From Amycolatopsis umgeniensis (lineage in GTDB: Bacteria > Actinomycetota > Actinomycetes > Mycobacteriales > Pseudonocardiaceae), in the NCBI RefSeq assembly GCF_014205155.1, contig NZ_JACHMX010000001.1, positions 1,240,001 through 1,304,000 of the forward strand: DNA of 64,000 nucleotides. Direction: 5' to 3'. Of the stretch, positions 27,475 through 35,750 are shown piece after piece; position 1 is the first letter of the stretch, and the number at the start of each line of letters is the position of its first letter. The position numbers and the translations under genes are program-made. The notes beneath the pieces are model-generated. The model saw only the letters and a list, made by a program, of their open reading frames with translations. It ran no database searches and was not told the origin of the DNA.

Positions 27475-28248
27475 CTACTTGAAGATGGCGATGGGGTGAA
27501 CGACGAGTTCGCCGGTTTCGGGATCCCAGTCTTCGACCTTGCCGAGGCACCGCGCCCGGAACGCGCCGGCGGGCACGGTGTCCCGCAGATCGCTGGACAC
27601 ACAGGTGAACCGGATCCGCCTGCTCTGTTCCGGATCGTCCGGATTTCCGTACGGTGCGAAGAAAACCGTCTCGGCGTCGGTCTGGGACCGTTTGCGGAAC
27701 AGGCCCTTCACCGAGACGAACGCCTCGACACCGCGTAGCCGTGTCTTGAGCTGCCGGGTGTTTTCCGGACCGTCGGACCAGCCGAGTTCCTTGACCAGCG
27801 CGCGATTGTGGACCAGTTCCTGCTTCGCCAGATCGACGTAGATGATGTCGTGGTGCTTCTCGAGCACCTTCATCACGATGCCGATCACCGTGATCGGTTC
27901 GGCCTTGCGGATGTAGCGCCGGAACTCTTCGTCGGTGTCGGTCCGCTCCGATTCCCCCTTCAGCGGACCGAATCCGCCCGAACTCCCGAGCCGCCAGCCC
28001 CGGCTCCGCCGTTTCTCCACCTCCTGTTCCAGCGCCTCGTTGTAGCGATGCAACTGGTAGAGACCCATCACGGATTTCGTGTGCAGATAGAACCCGATCC
28101 CCCGGATCATCCCCTGGTCTCCGTCGGAGCGCGCGCGACGCCAATGCTTCACGAAGATCACGACGGCGGTGACGAAGGCCAGCACCGTCAGCACCCAGAC
28201 GGCGAGCCACATTCCCCAGACGTCCCACCACAGATTATCGGCAGCCAC
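27475..28248 (-). CDS. Single-pass membrane protein of unknown function
   Basis: This 257-residue protein has one N-terminal helix (about 13-33, MWLAVWVLTVLAFVTAVVIF) and a soluble domain behind it. The domain includes a basic, Arg-rich linker and a beta-rich part (ITVIGIVMKVLEKHHDIIYVDLAKQ). The GTG at 28248 follows AAGGAG and overlaps the VWA gene by 14 bases, which fixes it as part of that operon. A start 19 codons earlier lies inside the VWA gene without a ribosome site. No family function is known to me. Confidence 0.72.
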   Translation of the reverse strand: MAADNLWWDVWGMWLAVWVLTVLAFVTAVVIFVKHWRRARSDGDQGMIRGIGFYLHTKSVMGLYQLHRYNEALEQEVEKRRSRGWRLGSSGGFGPLKGESERTDTDEEFRRYIRKAEPITVIGIVMKVLEKHHDIIYVDLAKQELVHNRALVKELGWSDGPENTRQLKTRLRGVEAFVSVKGLFRKRSQTDAETVFFAPYGNPDDPEQSRRIRFTCVSSDLRDTVPAGAFRARCLGKVEDWDPETGELVVHPIAIFK

Positions 28249-29761
28249 GGATCTCCTTGAAGGCGTCGAGAAGGGAGGTCGAGTTCGCGTCGACCATGTG
28301 GCCACCGGTGGCCTCGGCCGCGCGGGCGAGCTCGGCGGGATTCGCCTCGCCGAACCGGACGGTGTACGTGTGCACGCCGGAGTCCCTCGGCGCGCGCAGG
28401 AATTCCTCGATGCCCGGGCCGGAGTTGCTCTCCCCGTCGGTCATCAGGACGATCGAGACGCTCTGGCCCGGTTCGGCCCGGCGGTGGGCTGCGGCCTTCG
28501 CGTAGGCCTCGCCGAGGGCCGACCAGACAGCGGTGTTGCCGTCGAAGTCGTCGGTGGCGATGAAGGCCCGCAGCGCGTCGAGATCCTGCGGGCCGTTGAC
28601 GGTGAATTCCTTGTCTCCCAGAATCTTCCCGCCGAATCGGACGACCGTGAGCCGCTCACCGCGGTAAAAGCGGTCGAATCCGCCTTCCGGGCCACCGCTC
28701 AGCCCCGCGAAGGCCGCCCGGAGCGCGGCTATCCGCGGCCCTTTCATCGAGCCCGAGAAGTCCAGCGCGAAGATCACTCGGCCGGGTGCGCGGCCGGCGT
28801 AGTCTTCGAGCAGTTTGTCCACCACGGCCGAATCGTCGGGGAAGTACAGCGAGTTCCCGATGGAGGCGGGCAGCCTCGGATCGAGCCCCACTTCTCCGGT
28901 GATCGGACGGCGGAGGGTCCGGTCCATCAGTTTCTTCTGTGTCGCGGGGCTTCTGGCCCAGGAGACGACCTTGTCGTAGGCCTCCCGCTTCGCCGGGTCG
29001 AGCAGCAAAATCGGGTAGTCCGCCTGAACGATGCCGTCGCGCGGGTACACCAGCTCCAGCGGTGCCTCGAGCCTGCCGCTGCCGTTCAAGGTGAGCAAAG
29101 TGGACTCGTAGCCGATGATCGCGTCGACGTCCCGACGCTCGGCGAACTTGTCGGCCACCGCGGCGGCCGTATCCGCCGTGAGTGTGTGCCCGGTGCGAAA
29201 ACCCTGCAGCTTGTCGCATTTGACGTCCTCGAGCCGCAACGCCGCCCCGGTGCCCGCGGCCGCCGTCGCCACCCCGACGAGCGAGGTGAGCCCGCTGGTC
29301 GACGTGGCCGGTTCCGCCATCGCGAACCGGAACCTGCCGCTCGCCGCCGCGTCCGCCATGTCCGCCCAAGACAGTTTCCCGTCCGGCTTTCCCTTGCGCA
29401 GCTCCGCCGCCTTCGCCGGGGTGATCCCGACGACGACCGGCGACACCATGGTCTTGGTGGCGAGCGGCCGTTCGCCCTTGTCCGCCGCCCGCCGGAACTC
29501 GAGCTGGAAGAACCGGTCGGTGGAAAGCCAGGCGAGATCGTGCCTTGCCCTGCCGGGGATGAGGGCGGTGCTCATGGAGACGGTTCCCTGGAAATCCATT
29601 TCCAGTTCGATTCCCGTTTCCTTTCGGAGGTCCTCGAGGAGCGGCCCGAGATCCGCCAACTCGGGACTGGCCAGCACGCGCAGTTTCACCGGCTCCCCGC
29701 CGCTCGTGCAGGCGGAGAGAACGAGAAGCAGGCAGAGCAGGACAACCAGGAATCGCTTCAT
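28235..29761 (-). CDS. Lipoprotein with solute-binding and von Willebrand A domains
   Basis: This 508-residue exported lipoprotein has a lipobox LSAC (Cys18). Residues about 25-290 have the type-2 periplasmic-binding fold (LRVLASPELADLGPLLEDLRKETG). Residues about 325-505 form a VWA domain with the MIDAS motif DFSGSM (Asp334, Ser336, Ser338) and MTDGESN. VWA domains bind divalent cations and protein partners. Fusion with a binding-protein fold is known in actinobacteria without an assigned role. Its start overlaps the upstream gene's stop in ATGA, so translation is coupled. It likely acts on the outer face of the membrane with the other products of the operon. Confidence 0.88.
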   Translation of the reverse strand: MKRFLVVLLCLLLVLSACTSGGEPVKLRVLASPELADLGPLLEDLRKETGIELEMDFQGTVSMSTALIPGRARHDLAWLSTDRFFQLEFRRAADKGERPLATKTMVSPVVVGITPAKAAELRKGKPDGKLSWADMADAAASGRFRFAMAEPATSTSGLTSLVGVATAAAGTGAALRLEDVKCDKLQGFRTGHTLTADTAAAVADKFAERRDVDAIIGYESTLLTLNGSGRLEAPLELVYPRDGIVQADYPILLLDPAKREAYDKVVSWARSPATQKKLMDRTLRRPITGEVGLDPRLPASIGNSLYFPDDSAVVDKLLEDYAGRAPGRVIFALDFSGSMKGPRIAALRAAFAGLSGGPEGGFDRFYRGERLTVVRFGGKILGDKEFTVNGPQDLDALRAFIATDDFDGNTAVWSALGEAYAKAAAHRRAEPGQSVSIVLMTDGESNSGPGIEEFLRAPRDSGVHTYTVRFGEANPAELARAAEATGGHMVDANSTSLLDAFKEIRGCR

Positions 29762-30990
29762 GGGCAGTCCCCGACGGTTTTGATCATCTCTTCCAGCACC
29801 AGGTTGTCCGGCAGCGGCGTGGTGCTGTCGTTGTCCGCGATCTCCGGGGTCGGCAGGCCCTGTTCGCGCAGGAATTCGTACAGCCGCGTGCTTTTCGTGC
29901 TGCCCGCGGGGGTCGCGACGCCGAACCCGAGCTCCATCGCGCGGCGCTGCAGCTCGGGATCGAAGGTGATCAGGTCACCCAGTCTTTCCGCCTCCGGTTT
30001 GAGGGCCAGGAACTGGGGTTTCGTCAGGATGTTGTCCTTCGGGTACAGCAGGACACGGTCTTGATCCGGCTGCCCGCTCTGCGCTTTGGCCCGCAGCTGC
30101 ATGGCGAGGTACTGGTGCTCGTAGATGACGACGATCGGCTTGTCGCCCTCGGCCAGATTGGCGTAGGACTCGGACAGGTCGGCCGACGGGAAGCCTTGCG
30201 CGGCCACGAGCGGCTTGACCCGGTTGGCCAGTGTCCGCGCGCCGGAGAGGTTCGGCGGCCCGGACGGCGATCCGGCCGGTTGCGGGTCGACGACCGGGAC
30301 ATGGCGGCCGTTCTGGAGGAACGCCAGCAAGATCAGGTATGTCGCGCCGGAGTTGGAGTCGCAGATGTTCGACGTCTGGGCCAGCACCTGGTTGCCGTTC
30401 GCCGCGCCGAAGGCCCCGACACCCAGCGAGTCCCAGGTCTGCTTCTGCTCCATCGCCTGGATGAACTTCTCGGTGTCGAGCGTGTAGTACAGCGCGTTCT
30501 GTCCGGCCGGCTTCGCGATCTCCTTGCGTGCCAGCGTTTCCGCGTAGCGGCGATAGGTGGCGAGGACGATCGGGCTGGTGAACGGCTGCCGCGCGGTGCC
30601 CGTCCACTCGTTCGCCCTGGACCGCCGGATGAGACTCGCGGCAGGCTCGCCGGACATGAACACGAAGTCGTACTGGCTGAGGTCGTGCGTGGCGGCGTCC
30701 CGGGAGCCCGCCCTGGTCACGTGGACCCGGATGTGATGGCGCATCAGGATTTCCTGGACCTTCGCGTCCTCGAAGAGATCCGATTTGGAGCCCATCTTGC
30801 CGCGCAGGACGAGCGTCTGCTGGAAGGGCACCACGATCGTCCCGGCCAGGAGCAGCGCGACCAGGCCGCTCACGGCGACGGCCAGCGAGGGCCCGAAAGA
30901 GCGAAGAAAACGGCGGCGCAGGAAGAACGCCGAGGGTTTCGGTCTGATGGTGAGCTGGGGTTCTTCACGAAGCGAGCTATCGGTGGTCAC
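29758..30990 (-). CDS. Membrane-anchored extracytoplasmic protein resembling a solute-binding protein
   Basis: The 410-residue product has a basic N-terminal tail, one helix (about 33-54, FGPSLAVAVSGLVALLLAG) and a large outside domain. That domain is reminiscent of type-2 binding proteins (PIVLATYRRYAETLARKE, TSNICDSNSGATYLILLAFL). The start is GTG at 30990, since GGGGAGGAAATCG precedes it; a start 16 codons up lacks this. It is the first gene of the operon that continues with the VWA lipoprotein and the one-TM protein. There is no transporter permease or ATPase nearby, so it is probably not an uptake component. Function unknown. Confidence 0.75.
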   Translation of the reverse strand: MTTDSSLREEPQLTIRPKPSAFFLRRRFLRSFGPSLAVAVSGLVALLLAGTIVVPFQQTLVLRGKMGSKSDLFEDAKVQEILMRHHIRVHVTRAGSRDAATHDLSQYDFVFMSGEPAASLIRRSRANEWTGTARQPFTSPIVLATYRRYAETLARKEIAKPAGQNALYYTLDTEKFIQAMEQKQTWDSLGVGAFGAANGNQVLAQTSNICDSNSGATYLILLAFLQNGRHVPVVDPQPAGSPSGPPNLSGARTLANRVKPLVAAQGFPSADLSESYANLAEGDKPIVVIYEHQYLAMQLRAKAQSGQPDQDRVLLYPKDNILTKPQFLALKPEAERLGDLITFDPELQRRAMELGFGVATPAGSTKSTRLYEFLREQGLPTPEIADNDSTTPLPDNLVLEEMIKTVGDCP

Positions 30991-31173
30991 CGATTTCCTC
31001 CCCGAATGTCCGGCAACTCCCATTTTACCGGGACGCACCGACAGAAAAGCACGTCTCGATTCGGCTTCCGGAGCGCTTCAGGACCCACCCTCACCAGGCC
31101 GGGAGGCCGGACGGTTAGGCTCTTCGGTGGCGAAAACAGCCATGCACCACGACGCCGGGAGATCTGAACCGCC

Positions 31174-32829
31174 ATGCTGGACCGAGCAGTCATCGACGCC
31201 CTCTTCCCCGCCGACCTGCCCGAACCCGAGCACTGGGAACAGCGCTACCCCGCCCGCGAGCTGCCCGAGGGCGCCCTGGTCACCCGCTTCGGCCCCTCGC
31301 CGACCGGGTTCGTCCACATCGGTGGCGTCTACGTCGCCACCATCGACCAGGACGTCGCCCGCCGCAGCGGCGGCCGCTACCTGGTCCGGGTCGAGGACAC
31401 CGACCGCTCCCGCGAGGTGGAAGGCGCCATCGACCAGTTCGAGCGCGGCTTCGCCTACTTCGGCCTCGCCGCCGACGAGGACATCCATCGCGGCGGCGAC
31501 TACGGCCCGTACCAGCAGTCCGAGCGCGAGCAGATCTACCTGACCTACGTCCGTCACCTGCTCCGCTCCGGCCGCGCGTACCTCGACTTCGCCACCAAGG
31601 ACGAGCTGGCGGCGATCACCGCCCGGCAGCAGGCGACAAAGCTGCCCACCGGCTACTACGGCTCGTGGGCCATCTGGCGCGACGCCGAGCCCGCCGACGT
31701 CCAGGCCAAGCTCGACGCCGGAGACCCGTACGTCGTGCGGTTCCGCGCCCCCGACGACACCGGCGCCCGTGCCCGGTTCACCGACGCCATCCGCGGCCCG
31801 CTCGAGGCCGAGGCCAACCGCAACGACGTCGTCATCCTCAAGAGCTCCGACCAGAGCCCGCGGCTGCCGACCTACCACTTCGCGCACGCCGTCGACGACC
31901 ACCTCATGCGCGTCAACCTGGTCATCCGCGGCGACGAGTGGATCTCGTCGGTGCCGGTGCACCAGCAGCTGTTCGACGCGCTCGCCTTCGAGCCGATCAC
32001 CTACGCGCACATCGCGCCGCTGATGAAGCAGGAGGGCGGCAGCAAGCGCAAGCTTTCGAAGCGCAAGGACCCGGAAGCGAGCGTCGACTTCTACATCGAG
32101 TCCGGCTACCCCACCAAGGCCGTCCTCTACTACCTGCGCGGCCTCGCCAACGGCCGCCTCGCCGAAATGCCGCTCGACCAGGCCCTGTCCGAGCCGATCA
32201 ACCTGGACGAATGCGGGGTCGCGGGTCCGCTGGTCGACCTGGTCAAACTCGACGACATCTCGGCCGACCACATCGCCACGCTGTCCGGCGCCGAGATCCT
32301 CTCCGAGGTGCGTGGCTGGGCCGAGCGGTTCGACCCCGCGTTGCTCGCCGTCCTCGACGCCGAGCCGGACCTCGCGCTCCGCGCGCTGGCCGTCGAGCGT
32401 GACGGCGCCGAGAACCCGCGCAAGGACCTGAAGAAGTGGGGCGAGTTCCGCGCCGTCTACGGCTTCTTCTTCCCGCAGCTGCACGCCGCCGTCGAGAGCC
32501 CCGACGACGAGCGGATCACCGCCCTCGGTGTCGACCGCGACGTCGTCCAGGCCGTGGTGCGCGACTTCGTCGGGAACTACCAGCAGCTCGACGACGGCCA
32601 GGAGTGGTTCCAGCAGATCCGCGACGTGGCCGCGAAGCACGGTTTCGCGAAGAACGCCAAGGAACTCAAGAAGAATCCCGAGGGCTTCCCGGGCTCCATT
32701 CGCGAGGCTTCGCAGATCATCCGGATCGCGATCACGGGATCGACCCGGAGCCCGGACCTGCACTCGATCACGCAGGCGCTGGGGCGTGAGGAGACTTTGG
32801 GCCGGTTCGCCGGTCTCGTGGGCGAGTGA
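31174..32829 (+). CDS. gltX: Glutamyl-tRNA synthetase, long non-standard type
   Basis: This 551-residue class I aminoacyl-tRNA synthetase has the HIGH-type motif HIGG (about 48-51, in FGPSPTGFVHIGG), the VEDTDRS catalytic stretch, and KLSKR (about 292-296) as the KMSKS loop. It charges glutamate to tRNA. The usual actinobacterial GluRS is shorter (about 490 residues). This longer form, with a distinctive insertion before the anticodon domain, resembles clostridial-type enzymes. It may therefore be a second copy, or acquired; that needs the rest of the genome. The ATG at 31174 follows CGGGAGA by about 10 bases. Confidence 0.88.
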   Translation: MLDRAVIDALFPADLPEPEHWEQRYPARELPEGALVTRFGPSPTGFVHIGGVYVATIDQDVARRSGGRYLVRVEDTDRSREVEGAIDQFERGFAYFGLAADEDIHRGGDYGPYQQSEREQIYLTYVRHLLRSGRAYLDFATKDELAAITARQQATKLPTGYYGSWAIWRDAEPADVQAKLDAGDPYVVRFRAPDDTGARARFTDAIRGPLEAEANRNDVVILKSSDQSPRLPTYHFAHAVDDHLMRVNLVIRGDEWISSVPVHQQLFDALAFEPITYAHIAPLMKQEGGSKRKLSKRKDPEASVDFYIESGYPTKAVLYYLRGLANGRLAEMPLDQALSEPINLDECGVAGPLVDLVKLDDISADHIATLSGAEILSEVRGWAERFDPALLAVLDAEPDLALRALAVERDGAENPRKDLKKWGEFRAVYGFFFPQLHAAVESPDDERITALGVDRDVVQAVVRDFVGNYQQLDDGQEWFQQIRDVAAKHGFAKNAKELKKNPEGFPGSIREASQIIRIAITGSTRSPDLHSITQALGREETLGRFAGLVGE

Positions 32830-32868
32830 GTGGTGAGCGTTAAGGACGCGTAGTCCCCCTCCCCCAAG

Positions 32869-32921
32869 TACGTGAAGGCCCCCTTCATTGCGTCTAGCGC
32901 AGTGAAGGGGGCCTTCACGTA
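32869..32921. repeat. Intergenic palindrome, GTGAAGG/CCTTCAC family, copy 3
   Basis: Arms at 32869-32892 and 32898-32921 pair over 24 bases with one mismatch and a 5-base loop. It follows the gltX stop by 40 bases and could terminate it. It starts the gene-free stretch 32830-33257, which otherwise contains only repeats. Confidence 0.85.
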
Positions 32922-32976
32922 GTTCAAGAGACCACGGTGTCTGCCTGCTGGGTTCTGGCTGCGGTTGGTGGGTGCG

Positions 32977-33031
32977 GTCCGTGAAGGGCCCCTTGCCTAC
33001 CCTGAAGGTAGTGAAGGAGTCCTTCACGGAC
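32977..33031. repeat. Intergenic palindrome, GTGAAGG/CCTTCAC family, copy 4 (imperfect)
   Basis: Arms at 32977-33001 and 33007-33031 pair over 25 bases with four non-Watson-Crick positions, two of which can form G-U pairs. It lies 55 bases from copy 3, a tandem arrangement seen only here. A decayed stem suggests an older copy. Confidence 0.75.
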
Positions 33032-33080
33032 TTGCGGATCGCCACGCCCACCCCACACGCACCAGCAGTCACAGCGGCAG

Positions 33081-33103
33081 CGCGTGAAGGACCCCTTCAC
33101 GCG
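33081..33103. repeat. Short palindrome related to the GTGAAGG family
   Basis: Perfect 10-base arms CGCGTGAAGG and CCTTCACGCG enclose three bases. It keeps only the outer part of the family arms and may be a relic, or a minimal unit. Confidence 0.5.
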
Positions 33104-33162
33104 GCTCAGCCGAGAAAACTCGACCTTCGCGTACTTCCAACGACCAAGGCGCCGAACCGTGG

Positions 33163-33239
33163 TCGTGAGTGGCCATTCGTGCTTCAGCCAACCGTGTCTC
33201 GAGTACCTGCGGACAGGCGATCTCGCGTGACTGGACGGG
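33163..33239 (+). repeat. Dispersed intergenic repeat, copy B
   Basis: This stretch resembles 17496-17569 along its full length, with the identical block CTCGCGTGACTGG near the end. It lies between the palindromes and the 3' end of the leftward haem-oxygenase-fold gene. Purpose unknown. Confidence 0.55.
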
Positions 33240-33257
33240 GAGAACCCGAATCGCCGC

Positions 33258-33971
33258 TCACGAGCCGTTCGTGAACTGGTCGTAGAATGCCGTCTTGACC
33301 GCCACGACGGCCTGCTCGGTCTCCCGGAACCGCTTCCGCGCCTCGTCCGAATCGATCAGCTGCACGAGCCGCAGCCCCAGCTGATCGGAATGCGTGAGCG
33401 AGAGGGGCGACGCGGCGGCGAGCGGGCGGGATTTCGCGTCGTGCACGTGGTGCGGGTAGTAGAAGACGGATTTGCCGCCGAGGACCGGGCCGATCCGGCG
33501 CCACAGTTCGCCGTACTCGACGGAGACCAGCACCTCGCCCCAGAAGCGCAGGATCGTCAGCAGTTCGACGTCGGCGTGCGCCGAGTCGCCCGCGGTGGCG
33601 ATCAGTTCCATGGTGGTGTCGACGCAGGCCGTCGTGGCCAAGGATCTCCGTGACCGCACCAGTGCTTCGCGGGGGACACCGAGCGCGAGGATGTCGGCCA
33701 TCAGGTCCTCGCGGTGCGAAGGGGTGCCGCCGGGTGCTGCGTTGTCCGGGTACTCCTCGCGGATGATGACGCGGGCGATCCGGATGGACTGCTCGTCGGT
33801 GAGCAGGTCGATCGCGAGGTCGTAGGCCATGGTGAAGGCCAGCGACAGGAATCGGCGCTGCAGCAGGATGGTCTGCAGATCCTCCTGCGGGAGGTCGGTG
33901 AGGCCGCGCAGCGCCGGATGACTCCGGAACCCCTCGATCAAACCGTCTTCGAACTCGTCAAGGTCTCGCAT
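33258..33971 (-). CDS. Haem-oxygenase-fold (PqqC/TenA-like) putative di-iron protein
   Basis: This 237-residue all-helical protein has the pattern of PqqC/TenA/haem-oxygenase-like enzymes. IIREEYPDNAAPGGTPSHREDLM (about 69-91) carries Glu and His. FWGEVLVSVEYGELW (143-157) carries Glu. HHVHDAK (174-180) and HSDQL (194-198) supply further His and Asp. These are positioned as in haem-oxygenase-like di-iron oxidases, though the ligand set is judged by eye only. ATG 33971 has GGAGG 7 bases upstream. It starts 15 bases after the stop of the membrane PLD-like gene and is its operon partner. Its substrate is unknown. Confidence 0.65.
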   Translation of the reverse strand: MRDLDEFEDGLIEGFRSHPALRGLTDLPQEDLQTILLQRRFLSLAFTMAYDLAIDLLTDEQSIRIARVIIREEYPDNAAPGGTPSHREDLMADILALGVPREALVRSRRSLATTACVDTTMELIATAGDSAHADVELLTILRFWGEVLVSVEYGELWRRIGPVLGGKSVFYYPHHVHDAKSRPLAAASPLSLTHSDQLGLRLVQLIDSDEARKRFRETEQAVVAVKTAFYDQFTNGS

Positions 33972-33986
33972 CACTGCTCCTCCCGC

Positions 33987-34820
33987 TCAGAAGCGGATCA
34001 TGTCGATGCTTCGGTTCCAGTCGCCGAGATCCACGTCGCGGCCGATATCCCACAACGTGTCGAGTTCGCGCTGGATCTGTTCGCCGAGCACGGTGTCGTG
34101 CGTGCCCTCGATCTCGAACTGCGGCGAGTTGATCGCCAGCTGGCCGTGCAGGAACATGCTGACCAGGTAGCGCCCGTCGGCGCGGTACACCGAAACCGAG
34201 GCCTGCGAATTGAACACCCGCACCTTCAGGTTGCCCTGACGTCTCCCCAGTCGCCGGTGCAGCCGGGAAAGTGTCTCCAGGCAGTTCGCGATCCCCGTGC
34301 TCACGAAGGCGTTGCCCGCCCCGTCGGTCCGGCCCAGCGCCGCCTCTCGCAGCCCCACCAGCATCGAGTTGGGGTGCAGCAACATGATCCGCACCTCGGC
34401 GCGGCGGTCGGTGATCGCAGCTTCCAGTTCGTGTTCCAGCAGATCCAGGTTCGGGATCCACGTGTTCAGGATCGTCACCTGTTTGGCCTTCGCGACGCGG
34501 GCCGCGAACGCGTCGTCCGGAAAGCGTTTGTGCACCTCGAGCACCCCGCCGTAATGCGAACGGCGGAGGCCGGCGGCGATGGTGTCGATGTCGAGACCGG
34601 CGAGGCGGTCGCGGATGTCTTCCAAGGCGCGCAACGGGGTCAGCTCGATGAGCAGCACCACGACCACCCCGCTGACCATGATCAGGGTCAGGGTCGTGAC
34701 GCCTTTCGGCGCGACTTTGTCCAGCCAGCCGAGCTGTTCCGCGATCCCGACCGTGAAGCCGACCACCGCCAGACCGCCGAGACTGAGCAATTCGAGCCAA
34801 CGACGCATTCTGCGGAGCAT
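33987..34820 (-). CDS. Two-TM membrane protein with phospholipase-D-like domain lacking HKD
   Basis: This 277-residue protein has two N-terminal helices (about 11-28 and 41-60) and a cytoplasmic domain (about 110-260). The domain has the alternating pattern of PLD-like folds: VTILNTWIPNLDLLEHELEA, VRIMLLHPNS, VRVFNSQASVSVYRADGRYLV. The catalytic HxKxxxxD motif of true phospholipase D is absent. Such inactive-looking PLD-like domains occur in sensor or effector membrane proteins. GGAGGGTGA precedes the ATG; a second ATG four codons later is possible. It is the first gene of a pair with the haem-oxygenase-fold protein. Confidence 0.65.
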   Translation of the reverse strand: MLRRMRRWLELLSLGGLAVVGFTVGIAEQLGWLDKVAPKGVTTLTLIMVSGVVVVLLIELTPLRALEDIRDRLAGLDIDTIAAGLRRSHYGGVLEVHKRFPDDAFAARVAKAKQVTILNTWIPNLDLLEHELEAAITDRRAEVRIMLLHPNSMLVGLREAALGRTDGAGNAFVSTGIANCLETLSRLHRRLGRRQGNLKVRVFNSQASVSVYRADGRYLVSMFLHGQLAINSPQFEIEGTHDTVLGEQIQRELDTLWDIGRDVDLGDWNRSIDMIRF

Positions 34821-35049
34821 TCACCCTCCGGGTGCCGGCAGTGGTACGCCTTATTTTCTCACGATCGAGTGAAGCACTGTGATCGGGGTCACCGCCTCCG
34901 CGCGACGCCGTTCTTCCCGCGGAATTCACGAAAACAGCCGTTTCCGGAGCTGGAATCCGCAGCCTGCGGCGCCCCGCGTCGGCGGGTATGAAACGCACGG
35001 CGCCCCACAGACGACTTACCCAGTACGCAAGTACGGAAAGTTGTGGTCG

Positions 35050-35274
35050 ATGAGCTCTGATCGCGTTGTCCAGCTGCGCTGGGAACCCCGGCACGTGGCC
35101 GCCGACGGCCGCGCGGCGCTGTGCTATCCCGGGATCTCCGTGGTCCGCAGCCAGCGCGGCGAGATCGTCGACCGGACCTGGTTACCGGTCGGCGAAGAAC
35201 CCACCTTCGCCGACGACGAGGCCCTGATCGCCGTCCTGCACGCCGCGTGGCGCTGGACGAGGACCGCCGCTTAG
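35050..35274 (+). CDS. Small hypothetical protein
   Basis: This 74-residue frame (MSSDRVVQLRWEPRHVAADG) is acidic and beta-prone, with no membrane segment. No strong ribosome site is seen, so the start is uncertain. The preceding 229 bases (34821-35049) hold no other feature I can support. Function unknown. Confidence 0.45.
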   Translation: MSSDRVVQLRWEPRHVAADGRAALCYPGISVVRSQRGEIVDRTWLPVGEEPTFADDEALIAVLHAAWRWTRTAA

Positions 35275-35292
35275 ACCGACGTCACAACCGGT

Positions 35293-35526
35293 TCATTCGT
35301 CGCCCGACCGGTACCGGCGCCGGAATTCTTCGTCCTGCTCACGCGGCGACTTTTCCACCCACCGCCCGTGGACCAGGTCGTTCTCCGTGTAGTCCGCACG
35401 CCGCGAGGCCCACCCCGGAAGCATGATCTTGCGGGTTCCCCCTCGCCCCCGATCCCTCAGATCGGTGAGCACGGCGATGCCGATCACCACTACGAGTATC
35501 CCGAGCCCTATCCAGATTCCGACCAT
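35293..35526 (-). CDS. Small single-pass membrane protein
   Basis: This 77-residue product has one N-terminal helix (about 3-21, [18 protein letters not shown]), followed by a charged cytoplasmic tail ending [19 protein letters not shown] sits 5 bases before the ATG at 35526. It is convergent with the small gene to the left. No known function. The 224 bases to its right (35527-35750) carry no further supported gene. Confidence 0.65.
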   Translation of the reverse strand: MVGIWIGLGILVVVIGIAVLTDLRDRGRGGTRKIMLPGWASRRADYTENDLVHGRWVEKSPREQDEEFRRRYRSGDE

Positions 35527-35750
35527 GTCCGCTCCCCCGCAGATCAGTCAGTTTCGACCAGGTTAGCGTCGAACGAGCCGCGGACGCGCCCCCTTTTCCC
35601 CGCCGGTTCGGCGAGCCCGACCCATCCGCGCGCCGGACAGCCACGAAAAGGTCGGTCAGGAAGATCCAGCCCGCGCACGCGGTGCCACCGCGGTGCCCGG
35701 GGAACGCCCGGTGCCGTGCTGAGTCACCCCGGGCGGGAAGGAGATCGCTC

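Noticed and set aside
27344..28231. A 295-codon minus-strand frame overlapping the one-TM protein
   Set aside because: It is Arg/Gly-rich and off frame. The overlapping frame has a membrane helix, a ribosome site and coupling to the VWA gene.
33081..33103. CRISPR-like array among the palindromes at 32.87-33.10 kb
   Set aside because: Only three elements of unequal length and spacing occur, they are self-complementary, and members of the family are scattered across the window.
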